Origin: Entamoeba invadens IP1 | Lineage: Eukaryota; Evosea; Mastigamoebida; Endamoebidae | Assembly: GCF_000330505.1 (NCBI RefSeq) | Contig: NW_004443623.1 | Location: 77,369 to 141,368, forward strand | Reading direction: 5' to 3' | Length of the DNA stretch: 64,000 bases | In this document: one piece after another, positions 22,858-32,787 of the stretch | How positions within the stretch are numbered: position 1 is the stretch's first letter | Layout of the letters: each line of letters begins with the position of its first letter | Program-made: the position numbers and the translations under genes | The notes under the pieces: model-generated | The model's input: the letters and a program-made list of their open reading frames with translations, nothing else | What the model was told of the DNA's origin: nothing | The model's database searches: none

Positions 22858-23055
22858 CGTGTCTCTTTTTGAAATTAAAGTAATTATATGATTATTTGTT
22901 AACATTAAAACTGTAAAAGATTCAGCCTGTCAAATGACAGCTAAATTCAAAAAAAACTATAATTAGTTAATTGATAAAAATAGTTTTTTACTTGAAAATC
23001 CATCTTTGAATAAGCTCTCCTTAGTTGTTTTGTCCAATTAAATTATTTTTATATA

Positions 23056-23896
23056 CAGTCAAAGTCGCTTATTTGTGGGTTTTCTTGCATAAAAAGCTGT
23101 CTATTTGTAGGGTTTGCTAAGAATTGGGAAGAACATTATTTGATTTATTATAATTATCAAAAATAATAAAAATAACCATAATTGAAATTTTTAAGTCTTT
23201 TACTAAGTCTGTTTGTAAATTGTTGTCCACTTGACAAAATAAATACACAAAATAAGCCTTAAAAAATAGAAATTAAAAAAAAGTTGTAAAACTAAATAAA
23301 ATCAAAAATAGTGTTTTTGGAGATTTTTCAACAGTTTCCCGTAATATTCCAGTTTTAATGGTCCAAAAATTTACTATTACCGTTTTAAGACTGAATTAAT
23401 ATAATTAAAGATATGAGATTAAAGTTTCGACGAATACTAAGGTTTCGTTTAATTATTTGAATACTATTTGAATAATATTGAACAAGGTTCTTAATTATTT
23501 TCAAAAAATCGTCCAAATATAACTCTTATATTTAATTTATACAATGGTATCATAATTATTAATTATTAGTCGAAACCTAAGTACCACATATGTAATTATC
23601 AATCAAAAAATTATTATTAATTATAGTATTTTTTTAATAAAATATAAAAACAATTATAAAATATTGAAACCATTTTAACAAAAACTTAAAATAATTAGAT
23701 TAAATAAGTTAAAAAAATACAAAAGAAGTCTTATTCCATTTGAGTTTATGTTTCAGATACACTCAAAAATATAGTTTTTAATTGATTCCAATTAATTATT
23801 CAGTTTCGAGAAGATACAACCTATTTGTATGTTTTGGTTTGGATTGGTCAGTTAACCCACAAATAAGCAAAACCTACAAATAAGCAACTTTGACTG
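23056..23896. mobile_element. Tc1/mariner-like non-autonomous element (841 bp)
   Basis: Left end CAGTCAAAGTCGCTTATTTG matches, inverted, the right end CAGTCAAAGTTGCTTATTTG. TA flanks both ends (23054-23055, 23897-23898). Just inside, TGTGGGTTTT is repeated on the left, and AACCCACAAATAAGC followed by CTACAAATAAGC on the right. The interior has no ORF of note. TIR and TA pattern indicate a Tc1/mariner-type MITE. Its ends resemble those of the element at 32788-34303. Confidence 0.82.
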
Positions 23897-23961
23897 TATT
23901 ATCCTATAAAAGAACTACGGCTCTATATTTCGATTAAAAATAATAATAATTAATTAAATTT

Positions 23962-24468
23962 TTATTGTATTTGAAATGCCAATGTAATTTCCTTTTCAAA
24001 AAACTCCAAGAAATCACCCATTTCGTTTGTGTTTACAAAAATAAAAGTCTTTTCTTGATGAACTTTCATTTTAAAAATTTCGATGTCTTCTTCAGTCACT
24101 TCTCTATGAAGATCCCCTTTAGTAAACACAACTAAAGACTTCACAGTATAACTTGCGTTGTTTCTAAGTGTTTTATACGTGGTTTCAGCAAAATTGAGAG
24201 ACTCTCGATTGGATAAGTCAATTATGAAAACTTCCACTATTTTTGAAAATTCTGGAACCACCAAAAATTGTGCTGCATTTCCGTATTTTTCAAATGTAAA
24301 GTAGTTCATAGCCCCACCTAATTCAAACGAAAATCCTTTCAAACCATTTGGATTTGTTTGAATCGCCATTTTGTCAATTAAAGTTTGTTTACCGCTTTGT
24401 GGAGAACCAATGACATAAACAGTCCAATTATAATTTACGTTTAATTGACATGAAAACACAGAACCCAT
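23962..24468 (-). CDS. N-myristoylated small-GTPase-like protein with atypical nucleotide-binding motifs
   Basis: An upstream in-frame ATG exists at 24498, but I prefer the ATG at 24468. It gives MGSVFSC, a good N-myristoylation signal (Met-Gly-x-x-x-Ser) with a nearby Cys for palmitoylation; the protein is then 168 aa. The fold pattern is Ras/Arf/Rab-like: a P-loop-like GSPQSGKQ (residues 21-28), a VFIIDLSNRES segment like the beta4-alpha3 region, and VVFTKGDL in the NKxD position. Deviations matter. The Ser/Thr normally following GK, which binds Mg, is Gln (a Thr comes one residue later), and no DxxG motif is visible. It may bind nucleotide weakly or not hydrolyse it. Membrane attachment is inferred. 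It is flanked by a mariner-like element downstream. Confidence 0.7.
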   Translation of the reverse strand: MGSVFSCQLNVNYNWTVYVIGSPQSGKQTLIDKMAIQTNPNGLKGFSFELGGAMNYFTFEKYGNAAQFLVVPEFSKIVEVFIIDLSNRESLNFAETTYKTLRNNASYTVKSLVVFTKGDLHREVTEEDIEIFKMKVHQEKTFIFVNTNEMGDFLEFFEKEITLAFQIQ

Positions 24469-24498
24469 TTCTGGAATTAAAATAGTTTGAAAGATCAT

Positions 24499-25059
24499 AC
24501 ATCACTTTTTTAGGCAAAATTACAATATTAATTAAATTGTAATTAACATTTTTTAAAAGTACTAATTTACTTTAGTATATTTATGAAATATTTTTAGTAA
24601 ATCAAAAAATAATTAATCTATATAAATTTATTAGATTATTAATATACTACACTTTTAATTACTCAATACATTATTCTCTTATTATAGAATAAATATTTAG
24701 TTTAGTTCTTTCTCTGATGAGAGTCATCATTTATACAAAAGTTTCATTAAATCCGATTTGAGCAATACCAAAACTTCATTAAATAAGTTTGTTTTTTACA
24801 TTTCTAGCTTCTAAATTATATTTTTGATAATTTTAAATTAAAATATTTGTAATAGTAAATAAAGGGAAACAAAAATTAAAAAGGTTTTAAAAATTATTAA
24901 AAAAACATTGTCACATTTTAAAACAATCTAAATTTGACAATGTAATTGTTGTATGTGAATTAATTTAAGGTTTCTTGTTTATTATTTATTTTAATATAAT
25001 GTAGATGTGTAATTTACTTTATATAAACAAACAACGAAAATCATTGAAATAATTAAAAC
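24499..25059. other. Intergenic AT-rich stretch
   Basis: Separates two minus-strand genes. It contains the upstream region of the GTPase-like gene and the 3' flank of the glycosidase gene. No further feature recognised. Confidence 0.5.
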
Positions 25060-26790
25060 TTAATAAATTAAGAAAATGATAGCAAATGTGATGATAATGA
25101 TTCCCGAACACCCAGATTCATTATCATACCAATCAGAGTCATTATATACCCCATCTAGTACAGGTGTTTCCTTAACAGACTCCATAAATGCATTATATAG
25201 CAATTCCATTCTTCCCTCACCAGGTGCCAATGTCTTTGACGTGTTATACAGTCCAAAGCATTGTTCGTGATATGTGTGATAGTTATAACTCAATTTATAC
25301 TTCACAAAAGTTTCAATAATATCTGTGACCCAATTTTCGCCTCCTTTGTTGTTTTCAAACATTCTGAAATTGGCTCCGAACTCCCCAATAAAGACTGGAA
25401 CACCAAAGAAAGCTTCAAGTGTTTGAATAGACTTTGTTGATATATCCAACTCTTCATATCCAGCACCATACGCCCAACTGTTGTTATGGACATCAACAAT
25501 AAAAGCAACTTCATTTGTTGCGCTCACTATTTTTAAGTCCATAGTAATGACATAAATATGACCCTCAATAGGTAAGAATGGATGATCGAGAACAATCGTA
25601 GCATTTCCATTGATTGTCATTTTCCATCCGAAAGTGTTATCTACACCATAATTACCATATAATAAGTTATTGTTATTATCAGTACTCGAAAAGACTTTAA
25701 ATGTTGCATTTGTACTTTCCTTATCAAAATTGAATTGCCAGGTATAGTCTATTGTATTATTACTGAAGTAATCATTGATTTTGATGTTATCAACAGTCAC
25801 GCATGTGTTAATTCCATTCACAAATTTTAAAGCGACCCAATACGTGTTCCTGACAAATTCAGTGTCTTTGGCATTCCAATAGATCTTCTTTTGTACCCAA
25901 ATACTTGTGGTGATATCAGCAACTTCTTTTCTTATTGTGTATGCATAGACGTCCTTCCCTCCATATAACAAAATGTGACTATTTGGCCAATAATACTCGT
26001 CATTCATTGGATTACCTGTCATCCCCTGAAAAGTGTACCACCCTGGGGTGTAATCGTGATATTGGATGTTCCAGTTATTATCTTCTGCTTTAAATAAGTT
26101 CTTCCAATTTTCTATAGTGTACATTACACCATTTTTTGTATATCTCTTAGACGGTTCTAAAGACAACATGTGGTGGTTATCGACTTCTCGAATGGTCTTT
26201 ATTAACTTGGAGTAGAAGGTATTCAACTCTTCATATGTATTCTCTTCTGTTTGATTGAACCTCAAACAAGGTTCATTAACAGGATCATACCCGGCTACAC
26301 CTTCTTCATTATTATACCTTTTCGCTATATATCTCCAAAGGGCTATTAGGCGATTCTGTTCATCGTTTTTGTTGTCAAAGAGAGTGCCTGCACATTTAGA
26401 AAGATACCCCCCTTGTGGAATATGGAAGTTAAGAAGAAGTCGAATATTATTCTTCTTTGCTTCAGCTATTTCAGTGTCGAGCCAAGCAAACCCACTCTCT
26501 TTGTATTGATACGGTAAGGTGTCACTCTCAAACATTAAATAATGCAAATACATCCGGACTGTATTGAACCCCATTGAGGAAATATCCTTGTAGGCCTCTG
26601 GTGTGTGTTCGGGTATTATTCCAACAGTCGTATTGGTGTATGACTCGATGTGGTTACTCATCGAAATCCCTTTGATATAAAATTCTTGTTTTGTTTGTGT
26701 GTCAAAGTATTTACCATTCTGAACACGAAGAAATGATAAAGTGGGTATGATGTAGAAGAAACAAAGTAAACACAAATAACTTTTATTCAT
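25060..26790 (-). CDS. GH5-type cellulase-like glycoside hydrolase, secreted, probably GPI-anchored
   Basis: Protein of 576 aa. A signal peptide (about residues 1-20, MNKSYLCLLCFFYIIPTLSF) leads into a TIM-barrel glycosidase of the GH5/endoglucanase type. The expected landmarks are VRMYLHYLMF and LLLNFHIPQGG early on, DPVNEPC with the acid/base Glu at about 171, and IGEFGANFR with the nucleophile Glu at about 468. Between the two catalytic glutamates lies an unusually long segment (about 270-440) rich in beta-strand-like sequence, which looks like an inserted carbohydrate-binding-type domain. The C-terminus (SGCSGIIIITFAIIFLIY) is a short hydrophobic tail without a cytosolic end, suggesting GPI anchoring. 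The substrate is probably a beta-glucan of food bacteria, plants or cyst wall; this is inferred. ATG start fits the signal peptide. Confidence 0.88.
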   Translation of the reverse strand: MNKSYLCLLCFFYIIPTLSFLRVQNGKYFDTQTKQEFYIKGISMSNHIESYTNTTVGIIPEHTPEAYKDISSMGFNTVRMYLHYLMFESDTLPYQYKESGFAWLDTEIAEAKKNNIRLLLNFHIPQGGYLSKCAGTLFDNKNDEQNRLIALWRYIAKRYNNEEGVAGYDPVNEPCLRFNQTEENTYEELNTFYSKLIKTIREVDNHHMLSLEPSKRYTKNGVMYTIENWKNLFKAEDNNWNIQYHDYTPGWYTFQGMTGNPMNDEYYWPNSHILLYGGKDVYAYTIRKEVADITTSIWVQKKIYWNAKDTEFVRNTYWVALKFVNGINTCVTVDNIKINDYFSNNTIDYTWQFNFDKESTNATFKVFSSTDNNNNLLYGNYGVDNTFGWKMTINGNATIVLDHPFLPIEGHIYVITMDLKIVSATNEVAFIVDVHNNSWAYGAGYEELDISTKSIQTLEAFFGVPVFIGEFGANFRMFENNKGGENWVTDIIETFVKYKLSYNYHTYHEQCFGLYNTSKTLAPGEGRMELLYNAFMESVKETPVLDGVYNDSDWYDNESGCSGIIIITFAIIFLIY

Positions 26791-27479
26791 TTATAATATT
26801 CAAAAGTTCTTCTTGTTTTATAAAACAAGAAAAACATGATTTTGTTTGTAATTGAAATAATTTAACGACAGATTTGTAAAAATAAGATTTGGACTGTATT
26901 ATATAGTTTATTTTATCATATCATATAATTGCAAACTTCAATTTAAGAAACCACACATTTATCAATTATCGAATATTAAATTCGTAAGATTCTTAAATAA
27001 TTGACCTATTAAACACAATTAAAACATTTAAATTATCAATAATGTTTATTATCAATAAATATTTTGCTATAATAATTGTCGTAATTATTTATAGTTAAGT
27101 ATAATTATTTTAAACTATAGTAAGTTTATTAATAATTAATTAAAAATAATACTTATTATACAATATATATACATTTATTATATAATATAGTTCTATTTAA
27201 TGTTGTATTTCCAAAAGTCATAGTACTATTAATTATAATTGCCAATATTATTAATAAATAAATACAAAATAATAGATCCAAATTTATTATATCAAAAAAG
27301 CTAAAAATGAAAAAATAAAAATAAAAAAATAAAAATAAAAATAAAAATAAAAATAAAAATAAAAATAAAAATAAAAATAAAAATAAAAAAACCCGGTTAA
27401 ACGTGACGGTACTATTATTTTACCAATTTGATAGAACCCTATTATTTAACTATTTTTTAACCCACTTTATTAAAAACAC
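26791..27479. other. Divergent intergenic region
   Basis: Lies between the divergently transcribed glycosidase and RRM/zinc-knuckle genes. It is strongly AT-rich and includes an AAAAAT microsatellite at about 27310-27390. No conserved promoter element could be supported. Confidence 0.5.
27310..27390 (+). repeat. (AAAAAT)n hexanucleotide microsatellite
   Basis: Runs of AAAAAT, slightly irregular at the left end, then regular for about a dozen units. It ends at a GC-containing ACCCGGTT about 90 bp before the ATG at 27480. Confidence 0.85.
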
Positions 27480-28379
27480 ATGTGCGCACAGATTGTTGTT
27501 GATGTTTTTCAAGACGACGTATCCGACGAACAGTTTTTATTAGAATTCAAAGAATTTGATCCGTTATATGCTGGGGATGGTGCTGGCATTCTCACGCCAA
27601 CGAATGGGTACATATGCGAGTTTAAGACGAAAGGGGACGCGCAACGAGTCATTCAAAAATTTAAAAAGTTGATGTTTAAAGGTGTTTCTATTTCATTTAA
27701 AATCGACGAATTACAGTCGGTGAAGAAGTTCATTAAGTTCTATGGCATCCCAAAGGACACAACAACGGACGAGTTCAAAAAGCTCTTCATTGATTATGGA
27801 ATAGTCGATGTCCGTCTTTTGTACCAACCTATTGTTGTGAAACCAAATAAGAAGTACGTCATAGTGAAGGACATGAAAACAGTAGAAAAGATACTCAGCA
27901 TGAGTAAAAGCTTCGGGAACAAGAATTGGGTCTTTAGCATCCCAGCAAAGTCAATGCAAGTCGATGAGTTGAAGAGAGTGATGAACTCCAATAGCGATAA
28001 AAATGTTCTCTTAAACTGTTTGAATGAACATCTTGAAAGTGATGGGAAGGAACAAAGAGAAAATGATGATAAAAAGACTCGAAGGGAAGATGACCAAATG
28101 GAGGAAAAGAAATGCTTTGTATGTGGAGATGAGGAACATAACGCGACGAATTGCCCATTTAAATTGAATTATAATATCCAAAAGGAAAAGGAAAGGAAAG
28201 ATAAAGTGAATGAATTACTTACAAAAGATCAATACAAAAAACTCCAAAAATTGGTGGTCGAACTCGTTAATAAACAGAAGGATAAAATCAAAGAAGAAAT
28301 ACTCAAAGAAATGAAGGAAAATATTCGAAAAGAAATGATGGAGGAAATCACGAGAAATTGTAAAGAGTTGGATGAATAA
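27480..28379 (+). CDS. RRM-like protein with CCHC zinc knuckle
   Basis: Protein of 299 aa. The N-terminal ~155 residues look like two RRM-type beta-alpha-beta folds: the first ends in GVSISFKI; the second starts KKFIKFYGIPKDTTTDEFKK and contains YGIVDVRLLY. A CCHC zinc knuckle (CFVCGDEEHNATNC, residues 212-225) has the exact C-x2-C-x4-H-x4-C spacing. A charged, helical, probably coiled-coil tail follows (LLTKDQYKKLQKLVVELVNK onward). The combination indicates RNA binding; the RNA target is unknown. The gene ends 64 bp from the end of the convergent secreted-protein gene. Codons are clearly less AT-biased than the flanks. Confidence 0.75.
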   Translation: MCAQIVVDVFQDDVSDEQFLLEFKEFDPLYAGDGAGILTPTNGYICEFKTKGDAQRVIQKFKKLMFKGVSISFKIDELQSVKKFIKFYGIPKDTTTDEFKKLFIDYGIVDVRLLYQPIVVKPNKKYVIVKDMKTVEKILSMSKSFGNKNWVFSIPAKSMQVDELKRVMNSNSDKNVLLNCLNEHLESDGKEQRENDDKKTRREDDQMEEKKCFVCGDEEHNATNCPFKLNYNIQKEKERKDKVNELLTKDQYKKLQKLVVELVNKQKDKIKEEILKEMKENIRKEMMEEITRNCKELDE

Positions 28380-28443
28380 GTATTTGATGTAAACTGTTTT
28401 TTGTTTTAAAAATAGAAATAAAAACATTGTAATTGTAAAAGAA

Positions 28444-29196
28444 TCAAATTGTGTGAAAAGTGTGGTGTTTGGGGATGAGGTTCCGTCGTCTTCCTCTGTG
28501 TATTGGTGCTCTTTTTCGTTGAATATTTTTGGTTTTGTATTTTTCATACATCGCTTGCTGCATTGACTCATCAACTTTGTAATCATCTGATAACTTCTCT
28601 GTTATTTTTACTGCTTCATTGTAATATGTTTTCATTAATTCATAAGCTTTTAAAAGCGTGTCAATTCGTTTAAACTTCTTCTTTTTTGTTAATTTCTTCA
28701 CAATCATTAATTGTGTAAAATAGAAGTCAATAGGAATAAACAGTTGTAGCATCAAAGATGTTTTGGTATCTTCTTTAAGATTTGAATGTTCAATTCTGAA
28801 ATAAATGGAGTTTAAATTCTTAAGAATAAATAATCGGGGACTTTGTGTGGAAAACGACTCGTAAAGTTTTTGAGCTATCGACTCAACAGTATCAAAAGTG
28901 AACTTTTTGTTCTGATATGAAACTTCCAAAAAATCCAAAAAGGAATTTTCACTCGAAAGAATGGATTGAATATTCGATGAAAGTTGTTCGTCCTTTATTT
29001 CTTTAATTCTTTTAAATCGATTATCAGTCATTTGCAACATAAATAACCAAACTTCACTTTGTTCATTTAATGAAAGTATTAGTCTTTTTGCATCATTACT
29101 TATATCTTCTGCATCATCTTTTTGATTTTTATTGGGTTGTTCAAAATCTCCAATGCACAATACAAACAAAGCAACAAGTAAGAAAAGTAAAAACAT
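28444..29196 (-). CDS. Small secreted helical protein, lineage-specific family
   Basis: Protein of 250 aa with a strong signal peptide (MFLLFLLVALFVLCIG). The mature protein begins DFEQPNKN and is predicted all-helical, without Cys pairs or known motifs. It ends in a basic tail (KRAPIHRGRRRN). The gene at 30126-30818 also starts its mature part with DFEQP and shares an FLIP/LFIP-like block (LFIPIDFYFTQLMIV here, FLIPKSLYLSLLKIL there). I infer a small family of exported helical proteins. Function unknown. Convergent with the RRM/zinc-knuckle gene. Confidence 0.7.
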   Translation of the reverse strand: MFLLFLLVALFVLCIGDFEQPNKNQKDDAEDISNDAKRLILSLNEQSEVWLFMLQMTDNRFKRIKEIKDEQLSSNIQSILSSENSFLDFLEVSYQNKKFTFDTVESIAQKLYESFSTQSPRLFILKNLNSIYFRIEHSNLKEDTKTSLMLQLFIPIDFYFTQLMIVKKLTKKKKFKRIDTLLKAYELMKTYYNEAVKITEKLSDDYKVDESMQQAMYEKYKTKNIQRKRAPIHRGRRRNLIPKHHTFHTI

Positions 29197-30125
29197 TTAA
29201 TTAAATCTTTAAAATGAATTGTAAAAAAATAAAAATTCAATGTAAACAAAAAAAAATCAATTGTGCTGTTAATTTGAGGTTATTTTGTACCATTTTTTGA
29301 AATTAAATAAATTTTATTAATTTGTCAAAACTAACAATTATTGACAATGTTTGTATTTAAATAAATATATTCAAATTGAAATTATTTTTAAATTTGTAAA
29401 ATATTCATATTATAAAAAATATATTTTAAGTAATGTATTAAAATTGGTAAAAATTATTAACAAATGTTATTTAGACAAACATAATAAATATTTAAATGTG
29501 TTTAATTTTTAAAATATTTTGTTATTAAAATTGAGTTGAAATAATAAAAATTAATAAAAAATATTTAAAAATTAATACAAATTACCATTTAGAAAATAAT
29601 AATTGACATAAAACATATTCAGCCTTTATTATAATAAGTATTATACTTTTTATTTTGATATTATTTGAACCAATTAAATAAATAGATTGTGGTTGACTTT
29701 TCAAATAACAAATTTTGTATTTTTAAAAACGTTCTTTTTTCAAATGTTTTATTATTATAATATTTAAATTGTTTATTGGTTGAATAATTTAATTTGATTA
29801 ATTATTATCAAGCATATAGAATGGTCCATTTCTTGACTTCCAAATTATTTTTAAAATGGTCAATTGAAAACAATATTTATTTAAATATAAATATTTTTTT
29901 GTAACTTTTTCAAAACAAATAAATATTTTTAGATCAACAAAAATATAACCTTTTACATAAAATTATTTAAATTGTGTATAATTTAATTTTGAAGTTAACA
30001 ACGATCTATTTTTGATCGGGAAATTACAATTGAAGTATATTAAATTTAAACAAATGTGGTCTGTTCTTAACGTTATAAAAATGTTGTTAATCTAATTTAT
30101 CATACTTTCTCTTCGTCTTAATCGA
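29197..30125. other. Divergent intergenic region
   Basis: Between two divergently transcribed members of the small secreted family. Very AT-rich. No RNA gene or repeat recognised. Confidence 0.5.
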
Positions 30126-30818
30126 ATGTATTTCTTTTTAATCACTGTTTTATTATATACTTCGAACGCATATTCAGATTTTGAGCAACCATTAAATTTA
30201 AATGGTCAAATATTTCTTCCTCTAACAGGTGATCTACAACGTGATGTTGATATGTTTATTGATAAATCACTGAATTATATTGAAATTTTGAGAAAACTTA
30301 TTAGTCACTTAAAGTATTACAAAGACATATTGGTCCCACGTTTTTTAAGATCGGTTGAGACGAGTTTAGCAGCAGAAAAGGCCATTTTGAAATTAATTGA
30401 ACTTATCAAAGGACGTGGCGGATTTAGTTCAAATGATATGGTTAAACTTTCAGAGTTGATAACTATCACATTCTATCCAGTAAATTCAAGAACTCCACAT
30501 TGGTTTTTAAATGTTAACATGTTAGGAATGATGCAAAAAGTCAAAGATTCAAAATTAACAAGAGATCAAAAAGTGATTTTTACTCAAGAATTTTTAATAC
30601 CTAAATCATTATATTTATCGCTTCTTAAAATATTAATGGATTTATGGAGAAACCCGGGATACTTTGGAAATCAAAGACTGAAAGATGCAATTGATAGACT
30701 GAGGTTTTATCTTGATGAAACGAAAAAGATTAACGAAGAAGCTTTGGAATTGTTTGGTGCAAACGAAAGAAAACAAGAAAATTATGCAAGACAATACAGA
30801 GAAGCAAGTGGAAGATAA
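30126..30818 (+). CDS. Small secreted helical protein, paralog of the 28.4-29.2 kb gene
   Basis: Protein of 230 aa with signal peptide MYFFLITVLLYTSNAYS followed by DFEQP, the same start of the mature chain as the neighbouring gene. It is all-helical by composition, with the shared FLIPKSLYLSLLKIL block at about residues 158-172. It ends in a charged tail (NERKQENYARQY) and lacks a membrane anchor, so it is probably secreted. No enzyme motif visible; function unknown. Confidence 0.7.
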   Translation: MYFFLITVLLYTSNAYSDFEQPLNLNGQIFLPLTGDLQRDVDMFIDKSLNYIEILRKLISHLKYYKDILVPRFLRSVETSLAAEKAILKLIELIKGRGGFSSNDMVKLSELITITFYPVNSRTPHWFLNVNMLGMMQKVKDSKLTRDQKVIFTQEFLIPKSLYLSLLKILMDLWRNPGYFGNQRLKDAIDRLRFYLDETKKINEEALELFGANERKQENYARQYREASGR

Positions 30819-31835
30819 AAACGAAACATGACAATTAAACAAAATTGTTAGTGTTTTGAAAATTGGTATTTTTGAAATAAAAATACTTTTTATAATAAAT
30901 AACCAAAAGTTATTTTAATTTGAGTTGTAAAGTTAATAAAATTATTAAATTCGTTTTTATAGAAAAAAATTAAAGGTTTTAGAAGAAAATCTTATTAACA
31001 TTTTATTTATAATTGTATATTTAATAAACAAATAAACTATTTAATTTTTTTAAATTAGTAAAAACTGATATCAATATAAATAATGAGTAATTGTGTTATA
31101 CTTTTAACTACTTTGTCAACATTATACAATTTTAATCATAATATATCAACAATTAGTTTATCTTTCGAAAACAGATTTATTTTTTTATTAAAACAAGTAT
31201 ATACAAAAGTATTAAATATATGTGTTAATGTTTACATTATTATCAATAAACATTTTATTTTTTTGATCTGTATTAAACTCATATTGATATTTTTTGTTTA
31301 ATTTAATGTTTTGAAATTGTTTATTCTGAACAAAAAAATAAAGGTTTTCATATTTAATAAAATTAAAGTAATTAAAAAGTGCCAAAAATGTTTATAAATC
31401 AAACGTTTTATTTTAGAAATTTAACATTTTTCTATGTTGCGGCAATGTTTACTTTTATTAAACAAACATTGATTGACACTTTGACACAATCAATTGTTAT
31501 TTTTATTTTAATAAATTAACATTAACCAATAACAACCATGACAGATTTTTTGACTTTTTTGACTTTTTTATCAAAAAATTACGAAATTTTACAACTTAAA
31601 ATAAAAATAATACTTTTATTTATATATATTATAAATTTATTACATAACAGATTTATTAATATTATATTTTTTTCGAAAAAAAAACAATATTTTGTTTCCA
31701 TACTACTTTTGAGGATATGTTTTTTAAAGAATTAGTTAATTATAACTTTTATTTTCTTATATATTTGTTGTTTTTAATAATGTGTTTAATGACCAAAAAA
31801 TATAACTTATTTAATTAAAACCCATTTACTTATTA
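30819..31835. other. Intergenic AT-rich stretch
   Basis: Open frames at 31083-31301 and 31538-31735 are Phe/Ile/Leu-rich products of AT-rich DNA without support. GACTTTTTT is tandemly repeated near 31545-31565. No other feature seen. Confidence 0.5.
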
Positions 31836-32631
31836 ATGTTGTCATATTTATTATCAATTATATTTATATTGAATTTTTTTCTGGTTGATGCTTCTCCGAC
31901 CACTGAACAATTAGAGAGAGTTGCTGGTTTATTAACTTCCCACAAAGATGAAAATAGAAATTCTATATTACATATAAAGTTTCTCATCAATTTTTTAGTA
32001 ATATACAATCTAGTCGAGCACAGCAATTTTAAAAGAAATCTGGAGACTCTTTGGGAAAAAGAAAATGAAAAACTTGATTTAGTGTCAAAATACATTGAAG
32101 ATAAACCTTATTCCGAATCAAAATTTATTGTATTTATCAGAAGATTTTATGATATTCTAAAAGAAGGGAGTTACCCAAATATCATAATGAAAGTGTTGAG
32201 TAATTGGTTTAATGAAATCAAGAAAATAAAAGCAATTGAATTAACACCAGATTCCCCAGACTTTGAAGTTAAAACCAAATTAGGCCAATGTTTAGAATGG
32301 CTTAGGAGTTTTTTTGGGGTATGATCTTGAAATGGTTTCAGAAGTCAAATTAATACCTTTATTCAGATTTTTACAACAATTAAAACAAACAAAAAAGTTA
32401 ATCAAAAACATTATTTTGGATTTAAATCGTGGACTCAAAGAAATGCCTACTAATCAGCAAGTCTATATAATTTATCAAGAGAGATTCTTTGAAAAAACTA
32501 AAACCTTGGAACAAGCACACGGTCAAACTGAACAAAAACAAGAAGAAGAAGAACCAAGTCCAAGTACGTCTAGACTCAGAAGAGTTTTTTCATTCAAAGG
32601 AAAAAAAGGAACCTCTCGAAAGGGGAAGTAA
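31836..32631 (+). pseudogene. Small secreted helical protein, third member, frameshifted
   Basis: Two overlapping frames together have the layout of the neighbouring family members. The first (31836-32324) has a signal peptide (MLSYLLSIIFILNFFLVDAS) and helical sequence ending RSFFGV. The second (from 32314) continues with LGYDLEMVSEVKLIPLFRFL and ends in a basic tail (FSFKGKKGTSRKGK). The frame change falls at a run of seven T followed by four G (about 32310-32320); one T too many would account for it. This may be a genuine inactivating indel, an assembly error in a homopolymer, or +1 frameshifting. Similarity to the two upstream genes is weaker than between those two. Confidence 0.55.
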
Positions 32632-32787
32632 AAATTCGGTTAATGATATTAATTATAATTATTTCATTATTGATTATAATATATGATATATCAATAATAC
32701 TTAATTTAATACAAACATACTTATATTATGTTAATTATTATTATCAAATTGATTTTGTTAATTGTTTTTTCAGTAAAAAAATATATA

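Noticed and set aside
31083..31735. Two hydrophobic open frames
   Set aside because: Compositional products of AT-rich DNA; no conserved features and no neighbouring support.
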